Shown in pieces: positions 9,588 to 18,086 of a stretch of 64,000 bases of DNA (position 1 is its first letter; every line of letters begins with the position of its first letter). A program made the position numbers and the translations under genes. The notes beneath the pieces are model-generated. The model worked only from the letters and a program-made list of their open reading frames with translations, did not search any database and had not been told where the DNA came from. Source of the DNA: Candidatus Poribacteria bacterium (GTDB lineage Bacteria > Poribacteria > WGA-4E > UBA9662); the NCBI GenBank assembly GCA_002709695.1, contig PAQF01000057.1, positions 1 through 64,000 on the forward strand, given 5' to 3'.

Positions 9588-9602
9588 AGTATAAAAACTG
9601 AG

Positions 9603-9646
9603 AGAGCAGTCGATTAGAAATCCTTGATTCGGCTGCTCTTTTTTTT
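9603..9646 (+). terminator. Rho-independent terminator after the cyclase gene
   Basis: An 11-base-pair stem, 9603-9613 against 9629-9639 with one G-T pair, is followed by a run of T through 9646. It begins 16 bases after the cyclase stop codon. It separates the binding protein-cyclase unit from the permease genes, which should therefore have their own promoter or depend on read-through. Confidence 0.85.
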
Positions 9647-9710
9647 ATCGTTTGTCTTAGGCGCCAAACACTTTTCTGCTAAGTTAAACATCAAGAAAGA
9701 TTGATTTTAC

Positions 9711-10628
9711 ATGCGTTCAGAAGGCCTACCAAAAGGTCTCAATGATTATCAGATTAAGATGATGTTCATTACACCGACCATGATTTTGTTGGTTTTGATG
9801 AATATCTTCCCGTTGCTTTGGTCGTTGTACTTAAGTTTTCATCGTTACAAAGCTTCTCTGCCAACCCGGCCCGCGAAGTTTATTGGGTTGCGTAATTATT
9901 CTCGGCTTTTGTCTGACCCCGAAGTATGGGAGTATTTTCAAACTACCGCTTATTTCGTTGTCCTGGCTGTGCTAATCCAGTTCATCATCGGTTTTGGGTT
10001 GGCTTTGCTGCTAAACCGTGAGTTTGCTTACAAGGGAATGATTACCACGCTAATCTTGTTACCGATGATGCTCTCACCGGTTGTCGTAGGATTGTTTTGG
10101 CGGTTCATTTTTGCTTCCGATAATTCTGGGTTGGTCAACTATTTCCTTAGTCCGGTATTAAACACGTTGAACATGCAACCGATTGGTTGGACAACAAATC
10201 CCAAGATGGCTATGATTGCCGTGGTAATTGTTGATACATGGATGTGGTCACCTTTCATGATGCTGATTTCTTTAGCGGGGTTATCTGCCATACCTAAGTA
10301 CCTCTACGAAGCCGCAGATGTCGATCGCGCTTCGACGTGGTTCAAGTTTCGCTGGATTACCTTGCCGCTGGTTTCACCCCTTTTGTTAATTGCATTGCTA
10401 TTTCGTACGATGGATGCATTTAAGATGTTCGACATCGTCTATGTGTTGACGCGTGAAGGTGGGCCGGGTACGGCGACAGAAACAGTCTCTATGAACCTTT
10501 ATAAACTGGCGTTCCGGAATTTCAATACAGGGAAGGCTTGTGCCATGGCATATATTCTTTTAATCATCATTGTTGCACTAAGTAATATCTATGTTAAATA
10601 TTTGAATCAAGTAAAGGGAGAGGCATAG
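9711..10628 (+). CDS. sugar ABC transporter permease (MalF/UgpA type)
   Basis: A 305-residue membrane protein with six hydrophobic segments and the BPD_transp_1 signature EAA loop (YEAADVDRASTWFKF) near residue 197. The N-terminus IKMMFITPTMILLVLMNIFP is the usual first segment of MalF/UgpA-like subunits. It forms the importer channel with the next gene. It lies 64 bases after a terminator, so its transcription may be separate from the binding protein gene; I found no convincing -35/-10 pair in that gap, and the ribosome binding site (AAGAAAG) is weak. Its stop is 1 base before the start of the next permease. Confidence 0.92.
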   Translation: MRSEGLPKGLNDYQIKMMFITPTMILLVLMNIFPLLWSLYLSFHRYKASLPTRPAKFIGLRNYSRLLSDPEVWEYFQTTAYFVVLAVLIQFIIGFGLALLLNREFAYKGMITTLILLPMMLSPVVVGLFWRFIFASDNSGLVNYFLSPVLNTLNMQPIGWTTNPKMAMIAVVIVDTWMWSPFMMLISLAGLSAIPKYLYEAADVDRASTWFKFRWITLPLVSPLLLIALLFRTMDAFKMFDIVYVLTREGGPGTATETVSMNLYKLAFRNFNTGKACAMAYILLIIIVALSNIYVKYLNQVKGEA

Positions 10629-10629
10629 A

Positions 10630-11784
10630 TTGGCAAGTAAGCGGCAGATAGGACTGGGACACTATATTATTTTGATTGTCATTGCTATAGCTGTTGTTGT
10701 CTATTTGATCCCAATTTATTGGATTATTGTAACTTCCTTAAAATCACCCAGTGACATCGTGACCAAAGTTCCCAAGTTTCTGTTTCGTGTAACGTGGGAG
10801 AACTATCACAAGCTAATGCCGGCGGAGATTCCTCTCATTTTTTATGTCTTCTTGGTTGAATCACTAATTGGGATTTTTTTGGTTTGCCTGTCGCTCAAAA
10901 AAGATGTGGTCATAGTACGGAGTTTGATTCCCGTGGGTTGCATTGTGTTTGTCTTAACTGGCTTTTATGCTTTTGTAACTACGGTGAACTACAATTTTCT
11001 GATGTTGATAGTTTATGCTGGAGCTGTTTATTGGTTGATTAGAAAAACTGCGACTACTGCCACACAAGTCTTACTTATTTGGGGTAGTCTTGTTGCCTTT
11101 TCTCTGGTGGCTGTTTGTGTTGTGCTGTCTGGGGCTGGGTCCAAGTATTTTCATCAGTTGCTGAATAGCATTATCATTGGGTTCGGTAGCACTATTTTGG
11201 CTGTTGGGTTAGGAACCTTTTCTGCTTATGCCTTTTCGCGTTTTGAAATCTTAGGCAAGGAAGATCTACTGTTTTTTATTCTTAGTACGCGGATGTTGCC
11301 TCCAGTTGTGGTCGTTATTCCGGTTTACTTAATGTATAGTAAGCTTGGGTTACGAGATACACATTTGGGTTTAATACTATTATATACTACTTTTAATCTG
11401 TCATTTGCTGTCTGGTTGATGAAGGGGTTTATTGATGAAATCCCAAAAGAATATGAAGATGCGGCGTTAGTAGATGGATACACGCGTTTCCAAAGTTTCT
11501 TCAAGGTCGTTTTCCCACAGTCAGTAACAGGAATTGCCGCTACAGCAGTATTTTGTTTGATTACGGCTTGGAATGAATTTGCTTTTGCTCTTGTATTAAC
11601 AGAAGTTGGAGGCAAAGCTGTTACTGCTCCTCCGTCTATTACCAGTGCAACTGGATCTGGTGGGGTAGATTGGGGAATGATTGCGGCTAAAACTTTCATC
11701 TTTTTGTTACCTGTTGCGGTTTTTACTTTTTTAATGCGGAAGCATTTACTTCGTGGTGTTACTTTTGGTGCTGTTAAAAGGTAA
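10630..11784 (+). CDS. sugar ABC transporter permease (MalG type) with an extra membrane insertion
   Basis: A 384-residue MalG/UgpE-like permease starting at TTG 10630, with AGGGAG just upstream. The first membrane segment, VPKFLFRVTWENYHKL, and later YFHQLLNSIIIGF, EYEDAALVDGYTRF (EAA loop) and the C-terminus are standard. Family members are usually about 270-300 residues. Here roughly 100 extra residues (about 67-168) sit between the first periplasmic loop and the second normal segment. They contain four hydrophobic stretches, near 69-89, 93-114, 118-136 and 145-166. The ATPase gene follows after 3 bases. It should pair with the MalF-like subunit upstream. Confidence 0.9.
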   Translation: MASKRQIGLGHYIILIVIAIAVVVYLIPIYWIIVTSLKSPSDIVTKVPKFLFRVTWENYHKLMPAEIPLIFYVFLVESLIGIFLVCLSLKKDVVIVRSLIPVGCIVFVLTGFYAFVTTVNYNFLMLIVYAGAVYWLIRKTATTATQVLLIWGSLVAFSLVAVCVVLSGAGSKYFHQLLNSIIIGFGSTILAVGLGTFSAYAFSRFEILGKEDLLFFILSTRMLPPVVVVIPVYLMYSKLGLRDTHLGLILLYTTFNLSFAVWLMKGFIDEIPKEYEDAALVDGYTRFQSFFKVVFPQSVTGIAATAVFCLITAWNEFAFALVLTEVGGKAVTAPPSITSATGSGGVDWGMIAAKTFIFLLPVAVFTFLMRKHLLRGVTFGAVKR

Positions 11785-11787
11785 GTA

Positions 11788-12903
11788 ATGGCAAATCTAA
11801 AACTAAAAAATATCAAGAAGAGTTTTGCCGATCAAGTGGCACTGGATGATCTCAATCTTGATATTGCGGATGGTGAATTTTTTGTTATTTTGGGACACAC
11901 AGGATCTGGGAAAACAACAACACTTAGATGTATTGCTGGTTTGGAGCGACCTGAGCAGGGGGAAATCTATATGGATGATGAATTGATATCGGATATGACC
12001 CCGGCTAATCGCGATGTTGCCTTTGTCTTCCAGGAGCATATTTTGTATCCGCATATGACTGTTTACGAAAATATGGCTTTTCCTCTTCATCCAAGAGGGT
12101 ATTCCGAATCGGAAATTAATTCGAAGGTGGTGGAGATCGCTGAAATGTTGCATATTGAGCATCTTCTAGAACGGCAACCGAGTCAACTTAGTGGTGGAGA
12201 AACACAACGTGTTGGACTCGGTCGCGCTATGGTACGCCAACCGAAGGTGTTTTTGATGGACGAACCGATCTCGGCATTAGATGCAAAATTACGTGCTGAA
12301 ATGCGATCTGAGATTAGATTGCGTCAACGTCAAACGGGTATTACGACGCTTTATGTGACCCATGATCAAACTGAAGCCATGTCAATGGCGGATCGAATTG
12401 CTATCCTCAAGGATGGTGGTGTAATGCAAGTTGGAACCGCGACAGAAGTCTATCGTTCACCAGCTAACCTGTTTGTGGCAGACTTCATTGGTAACCCAAG
12501 CATAAATTTGATTTCTGGCAAGGTTTTGGCCGAAGATGAGAATATTCTGATGAATTTCTTAGGCAACCTGAAATGGCAGGTTACTGACGCGGAGATTGTC
12601 AAGAAACTGGCAGTAGTTGATAGGGATTGTGAAGTGATACTTGGCGTTCATCCAGAAGACATTAGTTTGGAAGACGGACAAGATACAAATGGTATTCCAG
12701 CTGAAATATATGAGTCTGAACCTTTAGGTGCCGAAACGATTGTGTCCCTGAGCTTGGGGGAGAATACCGAAGGAGAAACAATAATCCTGAAAGCGAGAAC
12801 TTCACCCGATTTTGATGAGGCCGCTGGTCAATCAGTTTCGATAAACTTTGATCAGAAACGAGTGCTCTTCTTCGATGCGGTAACTGGAAAAGCTATTCGC
12901 TGA
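11788..12903 (+). CDS. sugar ABC transporter ATP-binding protein (MalK/UgpC type)
   Basis: A 371-residue ATPase with Walker A GHTGSGKTTT, signature LSGGETQRVGLGRAM, Walker B VFLMDEPISALD and switch histidine in YVTHDQTEAM. After residue 235 it has the C-terminal OB/TOBE-type regulatory region (FIGNPSINLISG, LGVHPEDISLED) seen in MalK, UgpC and MsmK, which energise carbohydrate importers. It follows the MalG-type permease by 3 bases and completes the importer with the binding protein at 5818. Nearby there is no glycoside hydrolase or sugar kinase that would reveal the substrate. Confidence 0.94.
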   Translation: MANLKLKNIKKSFADQVALDDLNLDIADGEFFVILGHTGSGKTTTLRCIAGLERPEQGEIYMDDELISDMTPANRDVAFVFQEHILYPHMTVYENMAFPLHPRGYSESEINSKVVEIAEMLHIEHLLERQPSQLSGGETQRVGLGRAMVRQPKVFLMDEPISALDAKLRAEMRSEIRLRQRQTGITTLYVTHDQTEAMSMADRIAILKDGGVMQVGTATEVYRSPANLFVADFIGNPSINLISGKVLAEDENILMNFLGNLKWQVTDAEIVKKLAVVDRDCEVILGVHPEDISLEDGQDTNGIPAEIYESEPLGAETIVSLSLGENTEGETIILKARTSPDFDEAAGQSVSINFDQKRVLFFDAVTGKAIR

Positions 12904-12941
12904 AAAAATTGAGCCAACGGCCTTAGGCGGTTCTGGGAGAT

Positions 12942-13805
12942 CTAGAATCTCTTAACTTTCTTTTTGAAACCTCCACCGTATTTATCACTGAGTTCTTTTT
13001 CTACGTTTTGCTGATGTTCAACTAGTTTCTGTTGCATGCAAAATGATGAAATTTTGTCAGTGACCTTCGCTTCTTCAAAGGGATTCTCAAAAACCCAAGC
13101 AACGGCAATATTATCGTTGTCCGGTTTGTCAGGATTTTTAAGAACTCTAACGATCCGAGAGACTAAAGTAGTTTTTCCATGATATTCGTCGTCTTCACTG
13201 AATTTTGGGAACTTCGGATTGGTAACGGTTAAATCAACCGCCATCCCTTCATGTATTCCTGAACCTCGTTTCACTTCGACTAATACCCCCGAGCCGCTTA
13301 CTTCTACTGATTGAACTGGTGTTTCTGGTAGGGTGAATTTTTTTCTGCGACCTTCACCTTCACTAGCCGAAATGGACATAGAAAGACGCGCAGCGATCCT
13401 AGTAAACTTTCTTTCTTGGATGTCCATGGTAAAGTTAGAAAATTGTAGTACATGTCCAAGTTCTGGGTCGAAAAAAGACTCTTCTACTACTTCTGCCTCC
13501 TCAACACCACCAATTCTAATCGAAGCATACAATTCTTGGTCTGATAATGCTCCATCCGGAATTGGTTCCGTGAACTCTCCTACTGGTGGGATGTTAACAC
13601 AAACAATTTTGGAATGTATAAAACCGAGTTTAGCGGGTACTTCGTCCATATAGTCAGGGAAGTTTTCGATTTCCTCTGTCAGTTCGTAATCAATTTCAAC
13701 GTCGCGGTCAACTTCTGAATCTTTAATTGCTTTAATAATTTCTTCTTTCGTTTCAGGTACTTCAAACTCTGTAGCTTCTCCTGTCAGTCTGCTTTTTAAA
13801 CCCAT
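12942..13805 (-). CDS. PilZ-like domain protein, possible cyclic-di-GMP receptor
   Basis: A 287-residue soluble, acidic protein. Residues 131-195 look like a PilZ domain: an arginine-rich entry (Arg132, Arg136, Arg140 in ERKFTRIAAR) and, 28 residues later, EVSGSG, close to the (D/N)xSxxG motif but with Glu in the first position. The preceding 130 residues could be a YcgR/PilZN-like beta domain. The basic C-terminus ends KKKVKRF. PilZ proteins usually bind cyclic di-GMP and act on motility or exopolysaccharide synthesis. It is convergent with the ABC ATPase gene, ending 38 bases from it. I am moderately sure of the fold and unsure of ligand binding because of the Glu substitution. Confidence 0.5.
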   Translation of the reverse strand: MGLKSRLTGEATEFEVPETKEEIIKAIKDSEVDRDVEIDYELTEEIENFPDYMDEVPAKLGFIHSKIVCVNIPPVGEFTEPIPDGALSDQELYASIRIGGVEEAEVVEESFFDPELGHVLQFSNFTMDIQERKFTRIAARLSMSISASEGEGRRKKFTLPETPVQSVEVSGSGVLVEVKRGSGIHEGMAVDLTVTNPKFPKFSEDDEYHGKTTLVSRIVRVLKNPDKPDNDNIAVAWVFENPFEEAKVTDKISSFCMQQKLVEHQQNVEKELSDKYGGGFKKKVKRF

Positions 13806-14178
13806 GATCCTTCTCCCTGATGATTATATAGCTTTTTAGGTCTTATCGTAGAGGTTGCTGTGAACCGAGATGTGTAGTGGGGGCTACCTAATAATTCTAT
13901 TTTATATGGCTTTAAGAGTCAAGAATTTTTTCAGACATTGGCTGAAAATTTTATCTGACTTTCTGATTGCTAAAAGATGTCATTGTATTTATAAGTTTTA
14001 TGATAAATTTATAACATGCATGTACAGAGCAGAATGTATTTTGCGAATGCTACTAGGGTTATATCAGGATCGTAGGTTATACTTGCATATGTCTTTAAAA
14101 AACGTTTGGGTGTTTTGTGTGCACTTGATTTTTTAATGCCAAACTCCTGTTAGTTCTTATAGGGTTGGGAAAAATTGG
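13806..14178. other. intergenic stretch without a convincing gene
   Basis: A 373-base AT-rich gap between the divergent PilZ-like and nitrilase-like genes. An 88-codon open frame at 13870-14136 (+) has no ribosome binding site, is rich in Cys, Phe and Leu by chance-like composition, and is not credible. Promoters for both flanking genes probably lie here, but I could not pick a clear -35/-10 pair. Confidence 0.5.
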
Positions 14179-15054
14179 ATGTTGTCAAAAGTGAAAGTGT
14201 CTGCCATCGCCATCGGTAGTAATGGTGATTGTCAGAGTAAACTCGCATTGGCTTTGGATCATCTGAAAACGTCTGGCGAGTTTGAAGTTGATATCGCTTG
14301 CCTACCCGAAATATTTGCAGGCAAGCATCCAGAATCTATTCCTGGCCCAATAACTGATGCAGTTAGTGAGCTGGCTCGAAAATACGCCATGTATGTTATT
14401 TGCCCAATTGTGGAGGATGATCAGGAGAAGCAATATAATACAGCTGTCCTTATCGGACGGAAAGGTGAGATTATTGGTAGTTACCGTAAAGTGTTTGTTT
14501 TCTGGGGAGAAAACCTTTCACCTAGTCAAAGTGGCGTTGGATATTTTGAAACTGATATTGGTCGGATATGCATACTAACCTGTTTTGATATTAATTTTCC
14601 TGAACTATGGCAATCTGCGGATGAGTTAGGGGCCGAGATCGTATTTTGGCCTAGTGCCTATGGGGGTGGAATGCCATTAAATGCTTTTGCTGAATTGTAC
14701 CATTATTACGTTGTTCCAGTAGGTGCTGGCAACATAATAGACATTACGGGAGAAGAGATAGTTTGCCACAATCCGAGGGAACAACATTTTATTGCGACGC
14801 TTGATCTCGACCGAGTCTTCATTCACGATAATTATACACAGGAAAAAGTTCAGAAAATGCTTCTGGACTATAGAGGAAAGGTTGAAATTGAGCGGCGATA
14901 CGGCATGGAGGCATGGACTCTAATTAGGTCAGTGGATCCTAATGTAAGTGTACGGCAATTATGCCGGAAGTACCACATTGAAACGTTGCGTCAATATCAG
15001 CATCGAAGTCGTCTGCAGATTAATCGTATTCGTGAATGCGGAGGTATTGTATGA
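14179..15054 (+). CDS. carbon-nitrogen hydrolase (nitrilase superfamily)
   Basis: A 291-residue protein with the complete Glu-Lys-Cys triad of the nitrilase superfamily: Glu44 in CLPEIFAG, Lys104 in YRKVF and Cys135 in LTCFDINFPE. The core alpha-beta-beta-alpha fold covers residues 5-260. The tail (about 230-291) is richer in Arg and resembles the long C-terminal arm of some amidase-like members. The family hydrolyses nitriles, amides or N-carbamoyl compounds in the cytoplasm; the substrate here is unknown. Start at ATG 14179, after GGGTTGGGAAAA. It stands alone, 152 bases before the FG-GAP gene. Confidence 0.88.
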   Translation: MLSKVKVSAIAIGSNGDCQSKLALALDHLKTSGEFEVDIACLPEIFAGKHPESIPGPITDAVSELARKYAMYVICPIVEDDQEKQYNTAVLIGRKGEIIGSYRKVFVFWGENLSPSQSGVGYFETDIGRICILTCFDINFPELWQSADELGAEIVFWPSAYGGGMPLNAFAELYHYYVVPVGAGNIIDITGEEIVCHNPREQHFIATLDLDRVFIHDNYTQEKVQKMLLDYRGKVEIERRYGMEAWTLIRSVDPNVSVRQLCRKYHIETLRQYQHRSRLQINRIRECGGIV

Positions 15055-15206
15055 AAACTATTGTTTTGTTTCTATGTAATCCTCCTTATTGCATTTTTTT
15101 TGTAACTATAACTTCGGTTTAAGCTTTAGAAAAAATATGATAAAATTTGAATATTCAATTAGTATAAGTTGCCAATTTTTTTAAGTGGTTCTGAAAAGCG
15201 AAATAA

Positions 15207-16916
15207 ATGGGATATTACTGCGCAGTTGCGATTAAACGGGGCTTAAACCCAATCGCCGAAATATTTTTTATCTGTATCTGTTTTTGTGTTGCTTTGTTCT
15301 TGTGCTTTCTATCGGTCCAATTAGGTTATGCCGATGGCCGTTCGGTTGTGTTTACGGATGTTACTCAGGGTTCAGGTATTAAATTCAAGCATTACAATGG
15401 TAGGAGTCAACGTCGTCACATCGTTGAAACTATGGGAGCAGGTGCGGCCTTCTTGGATTATGATAACGATGGTTTTCTCGATTTATACATTGTGAATGGT
15501 GGTTCTTTGGAAGACAAAAAAAGTCGGGTTGCCTACGGGAATATGCTTTATAGAAACAATAATGGCAGTGGCACTTTTTCTGATGTTACGGAAAAAGCCC
15601 GTGTTGGCGATTCTCATTATGGGATGGGAGTTGCTGTGGGAGACTATAACAATGATGGTTTTGTTGATATCTATGTGACCAATTATGGTCCTAATGTTCT
15701 TTACCAAAATCAAGGAGACGGAAGTTTTGCAGATGTTACCCAGAAAGCAAAAGTTGGCAACTCAGATTGGGGGACAGGTTGTGCCTTTCTCGACTTTGAT
15801 TTGGATGGTGATTTAGACTTGTATGTTGTTAATTATGTTGAGTATCGTACGTCGATGAAACCATGTATCAATTTAAAAACTGGAGTTATTGAATATTGCC
15901 ATCCGCGGACATTTCGGCCAGCTAAAGACGTCCTTTATCAAAACAATGGAGATGGAACCTTTACTGATGTAACTAGGGAATCTGGTGTTTACAATACTAT
16001 TCCATGTAGAGGGTTAGGGATAGGAATAGGTGATTGTGATAATAATGGGTATCCTGATATATATATTGCTAATGATACTGACCGAAACTGCTTTTATTTG
16101 AATAATGAGGGCGTTTTCGAGGATATTGCTTTTTCCTCAGGAACGGCTTTTAATAAAGATGGTATACCGGAAGGTGGTATGGGGGTTGATATTGCAGATT
16201 ATAATAAGGATGGATGGTTGGATATTTTTGTCACCAATACGGAAACCAACACGTTGTACAAGAGCCACGGTGATGGCACCTTTACTGATATAAGTGATGA
16301 AGCTAGTTTGGGTGGTGTCTCAGCTTCGTTGGTTGGGTTTGGAACAAAATTCTTTGACTATGATAATGATGGTGAGCTGGATATTTTCGTGGCCAACGGA
16401 GAAGTACAGGAATTTATTGATCCAACGACCAGAAAGTCTACTTATCCTCAGAGAGACCAACTGTACAGGAGTAATGGAGATGGAACTTATACTGAAGTCT
16501 CCGCTTCTTCGGGGAAGTATTTCTCGAAGAAATACGTTGGTCGTGGTGCTGCTTTTGGGGATTATGATAACGATGGTGATATCGATCTCCTTGTTTTCAA
16601 TTGTAATCAAAGCGTGACTCTACTTCGGAATGATGGGGGGAATGCCAATAATTGGCTTTCAGTTAAACTCGTTGGAGTACAGAGTAACCGAGATGGAATT
16701 GGAGCACGTATTCGTGTCACTACAGAAGGAGAAGTACGTGTGGCTGAAGTCCAAAGTGCGGCTAGTTATCTTTCAGCCAATGATCTTCGAGTTATCTTCG
16801 GTTTAGGAAGGAAAAAGGTTGTTGATGAAATTGAAGTGCTTTGGCCGGGTGGGAACAAGCAAACGCTGACTAACATCAAGGCTAATCAATTGATCGAGAT
16901 TACTGAAAAGATATGA
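15207..16916 (+). CDS. secreted FG-GAP/VCBS-repeat protein with ASPIC/UnbV C-terminal domain (CRTAC1-like)
   Basis: A 569-residue protein. An N-terminal hydrophobic segment (about residues 18-40) serves as signal peptide or anchor. Seven FG-GAP-type repeats follow, each with a calcium-loop pattern such as DYDNDGFLDLY, DYNNDGFVDIY, DFDLDGDLDLY, DCDNNGYPDIY, DYNKDGWLDIF, DYDNDGELDIF and DYDNDGDIDLL, consistent with a beta propeller. The last 90 residues match ASPIC/UnbV (GIGARIRV, then EIEVLWPGG). Such proteins are extracytoplasmic and bind calcium; their ligands are mostly unknown. It overlaps the HEAT-repeat gene by 4 bases (ATGA), so the two are translationally coupled. Confidence 0.92.
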   Translation: MGYYCAVAIKRGLNPIAEIFFICICFCVALFLCFLSVQLGYADGRSVVFTDVTQGSGIKFKHYNGRSQRRHIVETMGAGAAFLDYDNDGFLDLYIVNGGSLEDKKSRVAYGNMLYRNNNGSGTFSDVTEKARVGDSHYGMGVAVGDYNNDGFVDIYVTNYGPNVLYQNQGDGSFADVTQKAKVGNSDWGTGCAFLDFDLDGDLDLYVVNYVEYRTSMKPCINLKTGVIEYCHPRTFRPAKDVLYQNNGDGTFTDVTRESGVYNTIPCRGLGIGIGDCDNNGYPDIYIANDTDRNCFYLNNEGVFEDIAFSSGTAFNKDGIPEGGMGVDIADYNKDGWLDIFVTNTETNTLYKSHGDGTFTDISDEASLGGVSASLVGFGTKFFDYDNDGELDIFVANGEVQEFIDPTTRKSTYPQRDQLYRSNGDGTYTEVSASSGKYFSKKYVGRGAAFGDYDNDGDIDLLVFNCNQSVTLLRNDGGNANNWLSVKLVGVQSNRDGIGARIRVTTEGEVRVAEVQSAASYLSANDLRVIFGLGRKKVVDEIEVLWPGGNKQTLTNIKANQLIEITEKI

Positions 16917-18073
16917 AAAAGATGGGCTTATGTCATCTTAATTCTGGGGTCAGGTATCTATATCTGCCACAAAAGCTTTTGATCGTATTTCATCTCATGT
17001 TTTGCATGTGTATGATAACTGTTGCCCAGCAAGATGAATCCCAGATAAAATTTCTTATGCGTCAACTTGATGATGAAGATGTAGCTGTTCGTAGTAAAGC
17101 GGCTAAGACACTAGGATCTTTCGGTTATAAAGCGCAGGTTGCGGTTCCTCTGCTGATTGGTTCCCTTAATGATGAATCTCGGTATGTACGTCGTAATGCT
17201 GCTTTTGCTTTAGGTCGTATTGGTGGGGATACTGGTGAATCGGTACCAGCACTAATTACAGCACTTGGTGATGGTGATTGGACTGTGCGGTTAAATGCGA
17301 CATCCGCGCTTGGTAGCATTGGTGAGAGTGCTAAGGCTGCAGTTCCGTTTTTAATAAATGTTGTGGATGATGTGAACTGGGAAGTTAGTGTTAATGCCGT
17401 GAAGTCGTTGGGACAGATTGGTCCTTCTGCTGGCATTGCCGTGCCAGTTTTGGGACAAGCTTTAAAAAGTGAAAACGAGATGATACGCAGTAACGCTGCG
17501 ATGGCATTGAGTGGAATTGGCAAGGCTGCTATTCCCGTATTGGTATCTGCACTAACTGATACCAATAAAATTGTTCGTCGCACCGCCGCATTTTCACTGA
17601 GCCGAATTGACAAACTGCCTAAGGAAACTTTACTTGCTTTGACGGTGACCTTGAATGATAGTGATGTGAGTGTACGCGTTTCTGCTGCCGCCGCATTGGC
17701 TAAAGTTGATCCTTCCAGTCGAAAAAAGACCGTATTAATTTTAACCGAAGCTTTGAATAGCAAAGACGAATTTGCTCGTGGGTTTGCTAATTACAGCTTA
17801 AAAAAAATCAGAGAACTTGATGCACTTTTCATTGAAGAAAAAGTGAAATCCCTTATTCTACAGTTACGTAATAGTGATGCAACCATACGTTATAAAGCAA
17901 CTGTGGCTTTGGGGAAGATGGGTCAAACTGCGTCGGGAGCCGTTTCGGATTTAATTAAGTTGCTAGATGATCCGGATAAAAGAGTGAGTTCACATACGTT
18001 TGCAGTATTGAGCAGTATTAACAGCCCGGAGGCAGTCAAAGCCGTCAATCAGTATCTTGAAAACCAGAAATAA
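16913..18073 (+). CDS. secreted HEAT-repeat protein
   Basis: A 386-residue protein with a signal-like hydrophobic segment near residues 22-40 (LLIVFHLMFCMCMI), followed by about ten HEAT/PBS-lyase-like helical repeats. Recurring pieces are VRxxAAxALGxIG and VPxLIxAL (for example SVPALITALGD, AVPFLINVV, AIPVLVSALTD). HEAT solenoids are protein-binding scaffolds. The gene begins inside the stop codon region of the FG-GAP gene and is convergent with the LamG gene at 18087. The coupling suggests that the solenoid and the propeller act together, probably outside the cytoplasm. No enzymatic motif is seen. Confidence 0.88.
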   Translation: MKKMGLCHLNSGVRYLYLPQKLLIVFHLMFCMCMITVAQQDESQIKFLMRQLDDEDVAVRSKAAKTLGSFGYKAQVAVPLLIGSLNDESRYVRRNAAFALGRIGGDTGESVPALITALGDGDWTVRLNATSALGSIGESAKAAVPFLINVVDDVNWEVSVNAVKSLGQIGPSAGIAVPVLGQALKSENEMIRSNAAMALSGIGKAAIPVLVSALTDTNKIVRRTAAFSLSRIDKLPKETLLALTVTLNDSDVSVRVSAAAALAKVDPSSRKKTVLILTEALNSKDEFARGFANYSLKKIRELDALFIEEKVKSLILQLRNSDATIRYKATVALGKMGQTASGAVSDLIKLLDDPDKRVSSHTFAVLSSINSPEAVKAVNQYLENQK

Positions 18074-18086
18074 TCAGCTATACGAG

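Noticed and set aside
13870-14136. An 88-codon open frame rich in Cys, Phe and Leu
   Set aside because: No ribosome binding site, chance-like composition and no recognisable domain or signal.
15051-15122. A 23-codon frame (MKTIVLFLCNPP) overlapping the nitrilase stop by ATGA
   Set aside because: Too short, ends soon after a hydrophobic start and has no supporting context; perhaps a gene remnant, but unsupported.
17125-17763. A 212-codon minus-strand frame
   Set aside because: It is antisense to the repetitive HEAT-repeat gene and reflects its codon bias.
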